Positions 24,747-33,611 of a stretch of DNA of 64,000 nucleotides are shown one piece after another; within the stretch, counting starts at the first letter, position 1; every line of letters begins with the position of its first letter. This DNA is from an uncultured Oscillospiraceae bacterium. Lineage in GTDB: Bacteria; Bacillota; Clostridia; Oscillospirales; Oscillospiraceae. The notes beneath the pieces were generated by a model. The model made no database searches and was not told the origin of the DNA. It saw only the letters and a list, made by a program, of their open reading frames with translations. The DNA is taken from NCBI GenBank assembly GCA_947627285.1, contig CANQVL010000001.1, positions 124,001 through 188,000 of the forward strand, in the 5' to 3' direction. A program made the translations under genes and the position numbers.

Positions 24747-27566
24747 ATGCGAAAAATTCTTTCAATTTTGCTGGCGGTGGTTTTGCTTTGCGCCGCTTTG
24801 CCGGTGTCCGCGCTTGCCGTGGATGTCGTTGATGGGCAAGGCGGAGTTATACAGATAGGGATACCCCAGCATGTGATTCTCGGCAATAAATACCAATATA
24901 GTAATACATCTTGTAACCCTTCTGAGCTTAGCAGCTATATGGGTAAATTTTCTGGTAATACGTTCAATTCTAAAACGTTCGCACAGGATCAGGAAAAATA
25001 CCCAGTTGTATTTAAAGTTCAGTCAAAAACTGGTACAAGCAAAGGCAGCGTCAACGCAACGATTGACAAGAAGGTCAAGTTTATTTACGGTGAAAACGTT
25101 GACACGGCAGCCCAAGCTGAGGAAAATACGTATATCGTTAACACAGGGTACGTTAGCTTCCAGACAGACGGCTCCAGCTATTACTATGTAAAACATTCGA
25201 TAACCTTCTCCAATGGAGTGGAGATTGACGGCGCGAATGTGACGCTCCAGGGCAACCATTCGCCTTTTGATAACATAACCTACATCTTTAACGGCGACAT
25301 CGTAGTAAAAAACCACGGTTCGCTGTCAATTGAGGGCGTCAAAGTAGTACATGCTTATAACACAGACCCGAGCGAGTATGAGTCCTGGTGGGACGACCAT
25401 TGCACGCATATCAAGCTCGCAGACGGCAAGCAAATCATCATTGACGAGACGTCATCTGTGACCATCAACGGAGCCACTGTCGAGGGCAAAAATTCAGATA
25501 AGCCCGTCATCGACAACAAGGGTTCACTCAGCGTGACAGCCAAAGGTAGCACAGCATCCCCGTCGGAGGTCACCAACAGCGCTGAAAGCCCTAAATCCCC
25601 GACCGTCCAGTGTGCGGAGGGGTCAACGCTGAACCTCACCGACAAAAGCACGGTGACCGGCAGCGGCGATGCCAAGGGCGTCGAGCTTGCCCACGGCGCT
25701 ACGGTGACAACCGATGCCGTGAATAACCTGACCGTGGGCGAAAACGTGGCGGAAGCCTACGTTGACAACGCGGGCAACGTGATCCAGAAGATGGAGGTTG
25801 GCGGCCTTCCCTCCATGGTAGATGAAGTGGAGACGAAGGAACCGGAGTTTGCCGATGATATTACTTCGGACGATCGAACCGCGCTTAAAGAATCCATCAA
25901 GGAGAGCAAGATTGAGGGACTGCCCACCGACGTTCAGAACGAGCTTGCCAAGGAAGACGCGGCGGCGGATAACGCCGGACACGCCAAGCAAGAGCTGAAA
26001 AAGGAAGTTACCGATCTGGGAGACGATCAGGAGGTATTCATTCACGTTCTGACCACCGTGGAGACCAAGGTGGAGAAATATGACGCGAAGAATGGCGTTC
26101 TCACGTTGGACATCACCCCCTATTATGAGGTCGTAGCTACCACGCAGGCGGATAAGGACAAGATTGTCCTGCCGGAAGAAGCAGGTGGAGACAAAACTGT
26201 CAACGCTGTTGCTCTGACGGAGAAGACCGAACTGAAAGTCACAAAAGAAGTGACCATGACGATCAAGGTGCCGGAAAGCTTCAAAGCCACCGGCGGCGGG
26301 ACCGTGGCTGTCCTCCATGAGCACGACGGTATCGTTTCCCGCTATGACGGAACATATAGCAGCAGTGACAAAACCGTGACCTTTACCAACCCCGACGGAT
26401 TCTCCACCTTCACGCTGGTCGTGTTAAAGCAGAATATGCTGAAAGACCTTAAATCCTCCGGCGGAACCATGGAGGGCTTCAATCCCGGTAAGACGGACTA
26501 CACCGTCAACGTTCCCAACAGCGTTACGGAGCTGACGCTTACCGCGACAAGAATGCATATAAATTCCAAAGTCAGCGCAAGTCGCAATGGTGAAGAACTC
26601 ACACTTGTTGATGGACCCAAAGACGATCAGCAACACGTTTGGGATTATACAATTACCGTTGATAATCTCGAGGTTGGCGAGAACAAGGTAACCATCAGTG
26701 TAGCGTATGACGGGCAAGATCCCACCGCCTACACCGTCACCATCGTTCGCGCGGCGTATGTGCCGCCTGCTTACTCTGTGAAGGCTGAGGCGGCGGAGAA
26801 CGCAGAGGTCAAGCTTTCCGCCACGAGCGCGGCGGCGGGGAGCAAGGTCACCGTTACGGTCACAGCAGGTGAGAACTACCACGTCTCCGGGCTCACTGTC
26901 ACCGGCGCAAACGGAAAGACCGTTGATGTCACGGACAATGAGGACGGAACCTACACCTTCACCATGCCTGCCTCCAACGTCACCGTCGCGGCTGAGGTCT
27001 ACGAGTGCCCGTCGCTGGCGTTCCCCGACATCGACTTGACGGAATGGTATCACGAATACGTGGACTACGCCATAGCCCACAACCTCATGCGCGGCATTGA
27101 CGTGGGCGTGTTCGCCCCCGAAAAGACCGTCACCCGCGCGGAGATGGCGGGGATTCTCTGGAATCTTGAGGGTCAACCCGAGGTCGAAGCCGAGATCCCC
27201 TTCCCCGACGTACCCGAGGACGAGTGGTACACCGAGGCGATCCGTTGGGCGGCGAGCGCGGGCGTTATCAGCGGCTGCGGCGACGGAACGTTTAAGCCCA
27301 CGGACACCATCACCCGCGAGCAGATGGCGGCAATGCTCTACAACTACGAGCAGAAGCTTGGAGGCGGCGGCTTCACCGGCGACTGGATGTTCAATTTGCC
27401 CTTCGACGACGTTGCCGACATCTCCGACTGGGCATTCGAGGCCGTGGCATGGTGCTCCATGAAGGGCGTCATCACGGGCGACAACAACAAATTCAACCCC
27501 GCCGACACGTCCAAGAGAGCCCAGCTCGCGGCAATCCTGGCCCTCTACGACCAGCTCGCGAAGTAA
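24747..27566 (+). CDS. S-layer homology (SLH) domain surface protein
   Basis: 939 residues. Signal peptide (MRKILSILLAVVLL, cleavage near VSALA). The N-terminal half is beta-rich with beta-helix-like segments (about 60-330), then an acidic helical stretch; a cadherin-like beta-sandwich domain follows (about 570-670, MLKDLKSSGGTMEGFNPGKT start), and a second Ig-like unit near 680-750. Three SLH domains end the protein (FPDIDLTEWYHEYVDYAI; FPDVPEDEWYTEAIRWAA; FDDVADISDWAFEAVAWC, each with the ITRE/TRAEM-type second half), anchoring it to secondary cell-wall polymer. ATG 24747 follows GAGGAGG. Expression is probably controlled by the upstream invertible segment. A TATAAT at 24721 lies too close to the start to serve as the promoter. 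Confidence 0.
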   Translation: MRKILSILLAVVLLCAALPVSALAVDVVDGQGGVIQIGIPQHVILGNKYQYSNTSCNPSELSSYMGKFSGNTFNSKTFAQDQEKYPVVFKVQSKTGTSKGSVNATIDKKVKFIYGENVDTAAQAEENTYIVNTGYVSFQTDGSSYYYVKHSITFSNGVEIDGANVTLQGNHSPFDNITYIFNGDIVVKNHGSLSIEGVKVVHAYNTDPSEYESWWDDHCTHIKLADGKQIIIDETSSVTINGATVEGKNSDKPVIDNKGSLSVTAKGSTASPSEVTNSAESPKSPTVQCAEGSTLNLTDKSTVTGSGDAKGVELAHGATVTTDAVNNLTVGENVAEAYVDNAGNVIQKMEVGGLPSMVDEVETKEPEFADDITSDDRTALKESIKESKIEGLPTDVQNELAKEDAAADNAGHAKQELKKEVTDLGDDQEVFIHVLTTVETKVEKYDAKNGVLTLDITPYYEVVATTQADKDKIVLPEEAGGDKTVNAVALTEKTELKVTKEVTMTIKVPESFKATGGGTVAVLHEHDGIVSRYDGTYSSSDKTVTFTNPDGFSTFTLVVLKQNMLKDLKSSGGTMEGFNPGKTDYTVNVPNSVTELTLTATRMHINSKVSASRNGEELTLVDGPKDDQQHVWDYTITVDNLEVGENKVTISVAYDGQDPTAYTVTIVRAAYVPPAYSVKAEAAENAEVKLSATSAAAGSKVTVTVTAGENYHVSGLTVTGANGKTVDVTDNEDGTYTFTMPASNVTVAAEVYECPSLAFPDIDLTEWYHEYVDYAIAHNLMRGIDVGVFAPEKTVTRAEMAGILWNLEGQPEVEAEIPFPDVPEDEWYTEAIRWAASAGVISGCGDGTFKPTDTITREQMAAMLYNYEQKLGGGGFTGDWMFNLPFDDVADISDWAFEAVAWCSMKGVITGDNNKFNPADTSKRAQLAAILALYDQLAK

Positions 27567-27648
27567 CTTAGCCTTCTTCCATATCACCTCAATTCCCACC
27601 CCCGGGCCGGTGAAATTCCGGTCCGGGGGCACGGGGAAGACAAAACTC

Positions 27649-27680
27649 ACGCCCCGCGCCATAAGGCGCGGGGCGTTTTT
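27649..27680. terminator. Convergent terminator after the SLH gene
   Basis: Twelve perfect pairs (ACGCCCCGCGCC with its complement) around ATAA, followed by TTTT. A second GC stem lies just before it (CCCCCGG/CCGGGGG near 27598-27629). It lies between the convergent SLH and GH3 genes. Confidence 0.
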
Positions 27681-27685
27681 CAGAT

Positions 27686-30247
27686 TCACCGGCTTTTTGA
27701 CATCCTTACGGCAACTCGTATGATGTTCGCGGCGCAAAATTGGAGATCGGCAAGCGAAGCCCGAAAGCCGTCAAGCTCCCTGCCCGTTTTCACCGCCTCG
27801 ATAATATCGTCCGCGTTTTTCTGACAGCCCGGCATCTGTATATCGTTGCCGGCAAAGACGCAACCGGCGGAGGCGGAAACCCCGTATAGGCCAACTCTGC
27901 CGCCGGTCAGGTCCCGGTCGTCCTGAGAAGCGAGCCAATCGGTCATCACAAGCCCCCGGAAGCCCCACTCGTCCCTCGCGGCTGACTGGATAAGGTCATA
28001 GCTGTTGGCGGCGTGTACGCCGTTTATGAGGTTGTAGGAGGTCATTATCGCCATGGGCTGGGACTCCTTTATCGCGATCTCAAAGCCCCTGAGATATATC
28101 TCCCGAATGGCGCGTTCACGGATGTGGGAGTTGGTGAGATAGCGGTTGTCCTCCTGGTTGTTGGCAGCGAAATGCTTGACCGTGGTCCCCCTTCCCGGGT
28201 GGCGCTGGACGCCCCGCGTGACCGCTGCGGCAGCTCTCCCGCTGACGAGCGGATCCTCCGAGTAATACTCGAAGTTGCGCCCGCACAGCGGGTTGCGGTG
28301 AATGTTCATCGCTGGCGCCAGCCAGAGGTCCACGCCGAACAGCTCCATTTCCCCGCCTATGACCCCGCCCAATTCCTCCAAAAGCGGAATATCCCAGCTC
28401 TGCGCCAGGCACCACCCGATGGGGATGGCTGTGCAGTATTGGTAATATGTATCGGAATTCTCCTCCGTATGCCCGGGGTCAAACGGGGTAAAGACCTCGC
28501 CGTTTATATGGCCGTCGGGCAAAAGCTCGCCGTCCTTGGTGGTCTTGAATACCGGCTGGAGCCGCAGACCCGCCGGGCCGTCTGCCATGATCATGCTTTG
28601 GATGCCCCGGGTCTCCATACAGACGGCGCTCGTGTCCCCCGCCGCGCCTGGTATCACGCGGGAGGCGTTTCCCACGACGGAGCCGGCGCTTCTGAACGTC
28701 CCGACGCACAGAGACGCCATCTCCTCAACGGTCAGTTGGGATACCAGCTCCTCCACCGTACACGCCCCGCTTTTTACGTCCCGGGCCGTGAGCATTTCCG
28801 CCGCGCTTGCGGCGAATGGCCTTCGCTCCCCCTGGTAGACGGCCTGCCGGGTGGGGATCTCCCCCGCCCGCAGCGCCGTTCTGGGAACGGATGGGTCCAC
28901 CGCCTTCCTCACCTGCGGCGGAGCGGCGATCTCCCGCACGGAATCTCCGCCGGCGAAAAGATTTTTCAGGATCTCGGTTTTTACCGTCCTATCCAGCGTC
29001 AAAACAGCAGCGACCTCGGTGTCCTTTGAGCTTGTCCCTACCCTTACCGCGTACTCCCCCGCCTCCAGGACCCACGCGGCGCATTCCTCGCAATAGGAGG
29101 CCATGTCACGCGCGTCGAAGGCGATCTCCACCGTCTCGCACTCCCCCGTAGCCAGCAGGCCGGTCTTCGCGAATCCCACCAGCTCCTGATAGGGCTTTTT
29201 CAGCTTCCCCTCCGGTGCGGAGATGTAGACCTGTATCACCTGGCGTCCCGCGTAGGCTTCGCCTGTATTCCTCACCCGCGTCCTCACGGTCACCTGCCCG
29301 CCCTTCACCTGAACGCGGGTGTCGGATAAGGAGAACTCGGTATAGGACCTTCCGTAACCGAAGGGATACAGCGGCTCCACGCGGAAGGTGTCAAAATACC
29401 TGTACCCAACATAGATCCCCTCGTTGTAATACTCGTCGTCCACGTCCCCGTCGTTGTGGCTGAAGCCGGCGGAGGAGGGGTAGTCCTCGTAGCGCCTCGC
29501 CCAGGTGTCGGTGAGCCTGCCGGAGGGGTCGGTAATTCCCAACAGCACATCAGCCAGCGCGTCGCCGCCGGCACTGCCCAGCTGACCCATCAAAAGGACC
29601 GCGTTTACGCCGTCCGTGGCCTTGAGCTCAGTCAGGTCCATCACCCCGCCGATGTTCAGGACAACGACCGTCCTTTTATAAGCCCGCGCTATTCTGCCCA
29701 GGCAGTCCTTCTCCTCCTTGTAAAGCAGGTAATCGCCGCGCCGAAAATGGCGGTCCGCGCCCTCCCCGGAGTTTCTGGAGATGACAAAAACCGCGGTATC
29801 CGTCCCCGACGCGGCGATGTCGTCCTCCGTGACCTCGACGGGCGCTATCTCCAGGAAGGGATACATGAAGGTGACGGTCTGCTCCGACAGACTGTGCTGC
29901 CGCGCGTACTCCCGGAACCAGGTCCGGTAACAGGTCCGCGCTTTGGAATACGCCGCGTCCTGCCTGTCCAGCCAATCCTTGGTAGTTACGGAGAACCCGG
30001 CTCGCTCCAGCCCCTCCTCAATATTGACAGCGCTCCTGACATTGACGGCTCCTGAGCCTGTCCCGCCCCGAACCGTCTGCCGCGCTCCGCTTCCGTAAAG
30101 CGCGATTTTGCCCGCGGATCTCAGCGGCAGCGTGCCGTCGTTTTCCAAAAGCACCATGCACTCTCCGGCGGCACGGCGGGAGATCGCGTTATTCGCCGTT
30201 TCTCTTTGTGAAACGGACGGGTCCTTTAAAGCGTATATCTTCTTCAT
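27686..30247 (-). CDS. Glycoside hydrolase family 3, domain-permuted (beta-glucosidase-like)
   Basis: 853 residues, without signal peptide, so cytoplasmic: it hydrolyses imported beta-linked oligosaccharides. The domain order is permuted: the usual C-terminal alpha/beta domain comes first (VLLENDGTLPLRSAGKIALYG; GDALADVLLGITDPSGRL; FPYGYGRSYTEF), then the fibronectin-III-like domain (VRNTGEAYAGRQVIQVY), and last the catalytic barrel (MADGPAGLR, KHFAANNQEDNRY) with the nucleophile Asp770 in VMTDWLAS. This order is known in some Ruminococcus/Butyrivibrio beta-glucosidases. ATG 30247 has AAGGAG upstream. It is last in the minus-strand glycan operon, 41 bases after the ROK kinase. The exact sugar specificity cannot be read from sequence. 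Confidence 0.
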   Translation of the reverse strand: MKKIYALKDPSVSQRETANNAISRRAAGECMVLLENDGTLPLRSAGKIALYGSGARQTVRGGTGSGAVNVRSAVNIEEGLERAGFSVTTKDWLDRQDAAYSKARTCYRTWFREYARQHSLSEQTVTFMYPFLEIAPVEVTEDDIAASGTDTAVFVISRNSGEGADRHFRRGDYLLYKEEKDCLGRIARAYKRTVVVLNIGGVMDLTELKATDGVNAVLLMGQLGSAGGDALADVLLGITDPSGRLTDTWARRYEDYPSSAGFSHNDGDVDDEYYNEGIYVGYRYFDTFRVEPLYPFGYGRSYTEFSLSDTRVQVKGGQVTVRTRVRNTGEAYAGRQVIQVYISAPEGKLKKPYQELVGFAKTGLLATGECETVEIAFDARDMASYCEECAAWVLEAGEYAVRVGTSSKDTEVAAVLTLDRTVKTEILKNLFAGGDSVREIAAPPQVRKAVDPSVPRTALRAGEIPTRQAVYQGERRPFAASAAEMLTARDVKSGACTVEELVSQLTVEEMASLCVGTFRSAGSVVGNASRVIPGAAGDTSAVCMETRGIQSMIMADGPAGLRLQPVFKTTKDGELLPDGHINGEVFTPFDPGHTEENSDTYYQYCTAIPIGWCLAQSWDIPLLEELGGVIGGEMELFGVDLWLAPAMNIHRNPLCGRNFEYYSEDPLVSGRAAAAVTRGVQRHPGRGTTVKHFAANNQEDNRYLTNSHIRERAIREIYLRGFEIAIKESQPMAIMTSYNLINGVHAANSYDLIQSAARDEWGFRGLVMTDWLASQDDRDLTGGRVGLYGVSASAGCVFAGNDIQMPGCQKNADDIIEAVKTGRELDGFRASLADLQFCAANIIRVAVRMSKSR

Positions 30248-30288
30248 ATTTTTGCTCCTTGCGGTCGTCAGTATAAAGCCCGACTCGA

Positions 30289-31287
30289 TTACAGCGGCTT
30301 CGCTGTGTCATTTCCCGCGTCCGTCCGCAGCAGATTTTTAGCCACGGACAGCGCGGCGTAGTCCCCCAGCTGCTCCCCCAGTCCGGCGGGCGCAACCTCG
30401 CATACCTGCCTCGTATAATAAAGCGCCTCCCGGCGTATAGCCTCCTCCATCGGCTCCCGCAGGATCCCTTCCTGCCGCAGAAATATGCTCCCGATGACGA
30501 TTTTTTGCGGATTCAGAATATCCATCAGCACGGCAATACCTCTCCCCAGCATCCGCCCGGTATCCCGCAGTATCTCCAGCGCCAGCTCGTCCCCGTTTTC
30601 AGCCGCCAGACCTATTTCCCTGGCGGTCACCTCCTCCACGGGCTGTCCCGGCGCCAAAATCGAGCTCGTCCTTCCCGCCGCCGTCCACTCCCTCAGCCTC
30701 GGGACCGCCGCGCGGGCAATACCGCCGCCGCTGCAAAAGCCCTCAAATGAGCCCCTTTTGCCGTATCCCTCCGGTCCGTCCTCGGCAAGGCGGATATGCC
30801 CCGCCTCCCCCGCCATGTCGTTTGTGCCCGTGTACAGCCTGCCGTCCAGTATGAGACCCGCTCCCAGGCCCGTGCCGAAGGTCAGAAAAATCATATTTTT
30901 CGTGCCCTTTCCCGCGCCCCACAGCCATTCCGCCAGGGCGCAGGCATTCGCATCGTTCTGTACCGCCGCCGGCACGCCGAAGGTCTCTTTAAAAGGGGTT
31001 ACCACGTCGATACGGTCCCATTTCGGCAGATTCGGCGGGCACAGTATGAGCCCCCTCTCCGAATCCAGCGGGCCGCCGCAGCTTATGCCGACAGCGGACA
31101 GCACCGCCTCGGGGCGCCTTTTCAGCATCCTTTGAAGCGTCTCCACAAGCGCTTCCAGCGCCTGCGCGGGCTCTTTTGGAGTGGGAAATCTCTCCTTGTC
31201 CACGATCTCAATATCCGTCCCGCTCTCTTTTCCAACAGCGACGGAGCACTTTGTTCCGCCAATATCAATTCCCGCCAGGCATCTCAT
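30289..31287 (-). CDS. ROK-family sugar kinase
   Basis: 332 residues. N-terminal ATP/phosphate motif GIDIGGTKCSVAVGK, catalytic Asp in AAVQNDANACALAEW, and the ROK signature region FGTGLGAGLILDGRLY. The zinc-binding CxCGxxGCxE motif is replaced by GYGKRGSFEGFCSGG, a Cys-poor variant, so it may not bind zinc in the classical way. It probably phosphorylates a hexose (glucose, mannose or fructose type) released by the neighbouring hydrolases. The start overlaps the SIS gene end by 23 bases, so the two are translated together. A repressor role is unlikely because there is no N-terminal helix-turn-helix. Confidence 0.
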   Translation of the reverse strand: MRCLAGIDIGGTKCSVAVGKESGTDIEIVDKERFPTPKEPAQALEALVETLQRMLKRRPEAVLSAVGISCGGPLDSERGLILCPPNLPKWDRIDVVTPFKETFGVPAAVQNDANACALAEWLWGAGKGTKNMIFLTFGTGLGAGLILDGRLYTGTNDMAGEAGHIRLAEDGPEGYGKRGSFEGFCSGGGIARAAVPRLREWTAAGRTSSILAPGQPVEEVTAREIGLAAENGDELALEILRDTGRMLGRGIAVLMDILNPQKIVIGSIFLRQEGILREPMEEAIRREALYYTRQVCEVAPAGLGEQLGDYAALSVAKNLLRTDAGNDTAKPL

Positions 31288-31921
31288 TGAAAAAAGCCTC
31301 CTCGAGCATCCTGCACAGCGTGTGATATACAGGCAGATGCAACTCTTGGATGTCGGGCGTGGAATCCGCCGGAACGCGGATGCACAGGTCGCACAGCTCC
31401 TTCATCCTCCCGCCGCTTCTGCCCGTAAGTCCGACCGTTACCATTCCCATCGCCTTGGCGGTCTCCACGGCGTAGATGATGTTTTTTGAATTGCCGGAGG
31501 TGCTTATCCCCAAAAGGGCGCTGTTTTCATCGCCGTACCCATATGTCTGCTGAGCGAATACCAGCTCCGGCACGGCGTCGTTCGCGTATGCCGTGGAGAG
31601 CGCCGGATTGCCCGTCAGTGAGATCGCGGGCAGACTGCCCTGGAGATGCTCTCCCAGAAACGCGCCGTACTCGGGAGAACACCGGCGCAGCTTCTCCCTC
31701 ATTTCGCCGCTTAACGGTCGCCTGACGGCAAATTCCTTCATCAATTCCCCCACGATATGCTCGCTGTCCGCACAGCTCCCGCCGTTGCCGCACACAAGGA
31801 GCCTGCCACCCTTTTCAAAGCTCGACTTCAGCGCCTCATATGTCCTTTCCATATCCTCCCGGCAGACGCTCAAGGCGGGATACCGCTCCAAAAGCCGCTC
31901 AAGCTGCGCTGTATGCCCCAT
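31265..31921 (-). CDS. SIS-domain sugar-phosphate isomerase (GmhA/DiaA type)
   Basis: 218 residues from ATG 31921. Contains the SIS signature LLVCGNGGSCADSEHIVGE, LLGISTSGNSKNIIYAVETA and GLTGRSGGRM, all typical of phosphoheptose-isomerase-like proteins. Alternative upstream starts (to 32014) would add residues that look non-coding. Translationally coupled to the ROK kinase (23-base overlap), so the pair most likely converts a sugar to a phosphorylated intermediate of central metabolism, for example mannose- or fructose-phosphate. The real substrate is unknown. Confidence 0.
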   Translation of the reverse strand: MGHTAQLERLLERYPALSVCREDMERTYEALKSSFEKGGRLLVCGNGGSCADSEHIVGELMKEFAVRRPLSGEMREKLRRCSPEYGAFLGEHLQGSLPAISLTGNPALSTAYANDAVPELVFAQQTYGYGDENSALLGISTSGNSKNIIYAVETAKAMGMVTVGLTGRSGGRMKELCDLCIRVPADSTPDIQELHLPVYHTLCRMLEEAFFNEMPGGN

Positions 31922-32106
31922 ATCATCACCGTACCTTTCCAAAATCCTCCGGCTCCCATCGCCGGTATTTTTAAACCGTGTCCAAATCGCAAAAGCGGCG
32001 CCCGGGGAGTGCACTCAGTTTGCCCTCCCCAAGCGCCGTATGATGCCTTCCGCTATGATCCTGCCGCGCTGTCAGCCCCGGTCAAAAAGCCGAAGGCGGT
32101 GTGTCG

Positions 32107-33573
32107 TTACTGACGCTTCATCAGCGCGTCGATCGCGTCCTGCATCTCCTGCTTGTGGGCCTCCACCGCCTGGGCGGGGGTCCTGTCCTTGTCCATGACG
32201 ATGTTCCAGAACACGCCGCCAACAACGGCGCCGGGTCCGGTCAGGCATCTCCACAGGTCGCCGGTCTTCTTTCCGTATCCCAGCTCATAGGCAAGCTCAA
32301 GCTGCTCCTCGTCAACAAAGGCGGATTCAAAAACAGCCACGTCGTCCTCGTCCCTGAGGGCTGTATCGCCGTGGAACCAGTTGAAGACCTCCTCAAGGAT
32401 CTCGTAAACGGCAGTGGGGTCCTCCACCCCGACGGGGATGAAATAGCTGCCCGGGAAGACGTTGGGAACAGTGGTCCCGTCCCCGCTGGGTCCTACAGGC
32501 GCGGGGCAGATGCGCACGTCATAGTCAAGGGTGCCATTGTAATCCACCAGCTTATAGTGGTCAACGAACCCGAAGGCAACCTTGTTATTGAATACGGCGT
32601 CCAGGTCGTTGTCCCAGTCATTGAGGTACGGTCTTGCCGAGCGGTCCAGATTGTAAAGCCGATTGATAAAATCATAGACCTCCAGTGATTTCGGGTCGCT
32701 CAGACCCTCCTTTTCGCCCGGCACGAAGGAAGCGTTATTGGAGGAGGCGAAGCCCTCCATCGTCTGAATATACGCGTCGCCATAGCCGTACACGTCGGGG
32801 TTGCCGTCGTTATCCGTGTCGCGCGTCAGCGTCATGCAGTATTCGGCGAACTTGTCCCACGTCCACTCGCCTCTGGCGGCAAGGTCCTCCGGGGGCTCAA
32901 GACCCATTTCAGCCACCATTGACGCGTTGTACGCAAGGAAGGTCGCGTTGGTGGGGATCCCGAAGCTGGTATAGAAAAGGTAGTCGTCATTGCCGAAAAC
33001 GGGGCATCTTGTAAACACCTTCTGATCGTTCAGAACGTCCGCGTTGGCGGGAGCGTAATCCGAGATCTTCTGCGCGTATCCGTTCAGTACAGGCGAGATA
33101 CCGAATTGCAGGTCCACCAGATAGACGTCATAATCCGGCGTCCCGTTTACGACGGAGGTGTTGATGTTGCTTATCTCGCCGTCCCAGCCGATATTAACGA
33201 AGTCGATTTTGACGTTCCACTTTTTCTCCACCGCCTGAACAGCGTCCAGGCGCATTTGCATCGTCTCCGCGTTGACATAATCTCCGCCGGCTGCCGTGAT
33301 GTCGCTCAGGGTCCGAAAATCGCTGTCAAAGTAGAAGTCGTACCACATGGCGATCTTGATCGTGCGGCCCTTCATGTCCTTCGCCTCGTAGCCCGTCTCC
33401 TCGGCAGGCTCGTCTCCGTCGGTGGACGGTCCGGGGTCCAGGGTGTCATTCTTTGGCGGCTCGTTGTCGTCCTGCTTTTCATCCTCGTTTTTCTGACCGC
33501 ACGATGCCAGTGCAAACAGCATCGCGAAGGCCAGAAGGAGCGCTAAGAGCCTGCGTATCTTGTTCTTTTTCAT
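32107..33573 (-). CDS. Extracellular sugar-binding lipoprotein of an ABC transporter
   Basis: 488 residues, family-1 solute-binding protein. Lipoprotein signal with lipobox LASC (MKKNKIRRLLALLLAFAMLFALASCGQ), an acidic linker, then the binding domain (KIAMWYDFYFDSDF; LAARGEWTWDKFAEYCMTLT; a TWDKF-like motif typical of the class). ATG 33573 has AGGAGG upstream. It lies between the giant GH26-like lipoprotein and the SIS/ROK genes. No permease or ATPase is adjacent; the four permease genes lie in the separate operon at 46608-55017, and this protein could supply their second binding component. Confidence 0.
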   Translation of the reverse strand: MKKNKIRRLLALLLAFAMLFALASCGQKNEDEKQDDNEPPKNDTLDPGPSTDGDEPAEETGYEAKDMKGRTIKIAMWYDFYFDSDFRTLSDITAAGGDYVNAETMQMRLDAVQAVEKKWNVKIDFVNIGWDGEISNINTSVVNGTPDYDVYLVDLQFGISPVLNGYAQKISDYAPANADVLNDQKVFTRCPVFGNDDYLFYTSFGIPTNATFLAYNASMVAEMGLEPPEDLAARGEWTWDKFAEYCMTLTRDTDNDGNPDVYGYGDAYIQTMEGFASSNNASFVPGEKEGLSDPKSLEVYDFINRLYNLDRSARPYLNDWDNDLDAVFNNKVAFGFVDHYKLVDYNGTLDYDVRICPAPVGPSGDGTTVPNVFPGSYFIPVGVEDPTAVYEILEEVFNWFHGDTALRDEDDVAVFESAFVDEEQLELAYELGYGKKTGDLWRCLTGPGAVVGGVFWNIVMDKDRTPAQAVEAHKQEMQDAIDALMKRQ

Positions 33574-33611
33574 TTTTTTACCTCCTGAAATATTTTAATT
33601 TTTTTGCTTGT

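Noticed and set aside
30289..31287. ROK protein as a NagC/XylR-type repressor
   Set aside because: No N-terminal helix-turn-helix; the protein starts directly at the ATP motif.
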